Below are positions 5,768 through 6,048 of a stretch of 6,048 nucleotides of DNA, in pieces. The DNA lies in contig JAFLTK010000188.1 in the NCBI GenBank assembly GCA_022511505.1, positions 1 through 6,048 of the forward strand, written 5' to 3'. The stretch comes from Muribaculaceae bacterium. GTDB taxonomy: Bacteria; Bacteroidota; Bacteroidia; Bacteroidales; Muribaculaceae. Position 1 is the stretch's first letter. Each line of letters begins with the position of its first letter. The position numbers were made by a program, and so were the translations under genes. The notes under the pieces were generated by a model that was given only the letters and a program-made list of their open reading frames with translations, was not told where the DNA came from and did not search any database.

Positions 5768-6048
5768 ATGAAGAAATTCTTTATCAGTTGCATCACCGCC
5801 CTGGCGGCGCTGAGCGCGGCTGCTGCCCCCCAGGCCGAGTATCTCAACCGCGGCGTGGTGGCTGTGAAGACCGACATGGGTGTCTTCCTGTCATGGCGCT
5901 CGCTCGCAAGCGACGACTCGTCGATGACATTTGACATCTATCGTGACGGCGTGAAGGTTAACGACGAGCCTATCAGCCGAGTGACCAACTACACCGATGC
6001 CGCCGGCGTGGCCGGTGTGACCTACGAGGTGCGCGCCAACGTCGGCTC
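5768..6048 (+). CDS. Rhamnogalacturonan lyase, PL11-type, N-terminal part
   Basis: Opens with ATG 5768 and runs through the right edge (93 complete codons), so only the N-terminus is seen; PL11 enzymes are usually around 600 residues. Residues 1-20 form a signal peptide (MKKFFISCITALAALSAAAA); Cys8 is too early for a lipobox, so export by signal peptidase I is expected. The mature start matches the N-terminal domain of YesW/YesX-like PL11 lyases: RGVVAVKT (28-35), GVFLSWR (38-44), FDIYRDGVKVN (55-65) and TNYTD (73-77). These enzymes cut the rhamnose-galacturonate backbone of rhamnogalacturonan I by beta-elimination. The catalytic beta-propeller lies beyond the window. The gene follows the pectate lyase by 43 nt on the same strand with an A/T-rich leader and no terminator between, so the two probably act on smooth and hairy pectin regions respectively. 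An FN3-only protein is a less likely alternative. Confidence 0.87.
   Translation, partial: MKKFFISCITALAALSAAAAPQAEYLNRGVVAVKTDMGVFLSWRSLASDDSSMTFDIYRDGVKVNDEPISRVTNYTDAAGVAGVTYEVRANVG

Overview
The window looks like a chromosomal segment of a gut-type Bacteroidota (order Bacteroidales; Muribaculaceae- or Prevotellaceae-like is my inference). The reasons are the Bacteroidetes-type promoter TTTG-N20-TAnnTTTG, A-rich gene leaders without clear Shine-Dalgarno sequences, a type IX secretion (Por) style C-terminal sorting domain, and pectin-degrading polysaccharide lyases built in the Bacteroidetes manner. No database search was possible; families are assigned from motifs read by eye.

Layout. (1) Positions 1-1459, minus strand: a long Sel1-repeat (TPR-like) protein of at least 486 residues, open at the left edge. 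(2) 1483-2001, minus: a 172-residue protein of unknown function, 23 bp upstream of the Sel1 gene and probably in the same operon. (3) 2002-2840: an AT-rich divergent intergenic region. It holds a full two-box promoter firing leftwards, phased A/T-tracts directly upstream of that promoter, and an approximately 460-nt leader. The leader carries several hairpins, one of which is followed by a U7 run like an intrinsic terminator or attenuator. A weaker promoter candidate fires rightwards. (4) 2841-3293, plus: a small exported protein made of a short N-terminal module and a Por-type sorting domain, with no enzyme between them. (5) 3298-5724, plus: an 808-residue secreted PL1-family pectate lyase. 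(6) 5768 to the right edge, plus: the N-terminus of a PL11-type rhamnogalacturonan lyase.

The three rightward genes form a compact pectin-degradation operon with gaps of 4 and 43 nt. The pectate lyase would cut homogalacturonan and the PL11 enzyme the rhamnogalacturonan-I backbone. The small sorting-domain protein at the head may be an accessory or surface factor; its role is unknown. The leftward pair (unknown protein plus Sel1 protein) appears unrelated in function. The least explained part of the window is its leader region: promoter, short ORF, hairpin and terminator-like hairpin in that order, which suggests either an attenuated 5' leader or a stand-alone small RNA of about 280 nt.
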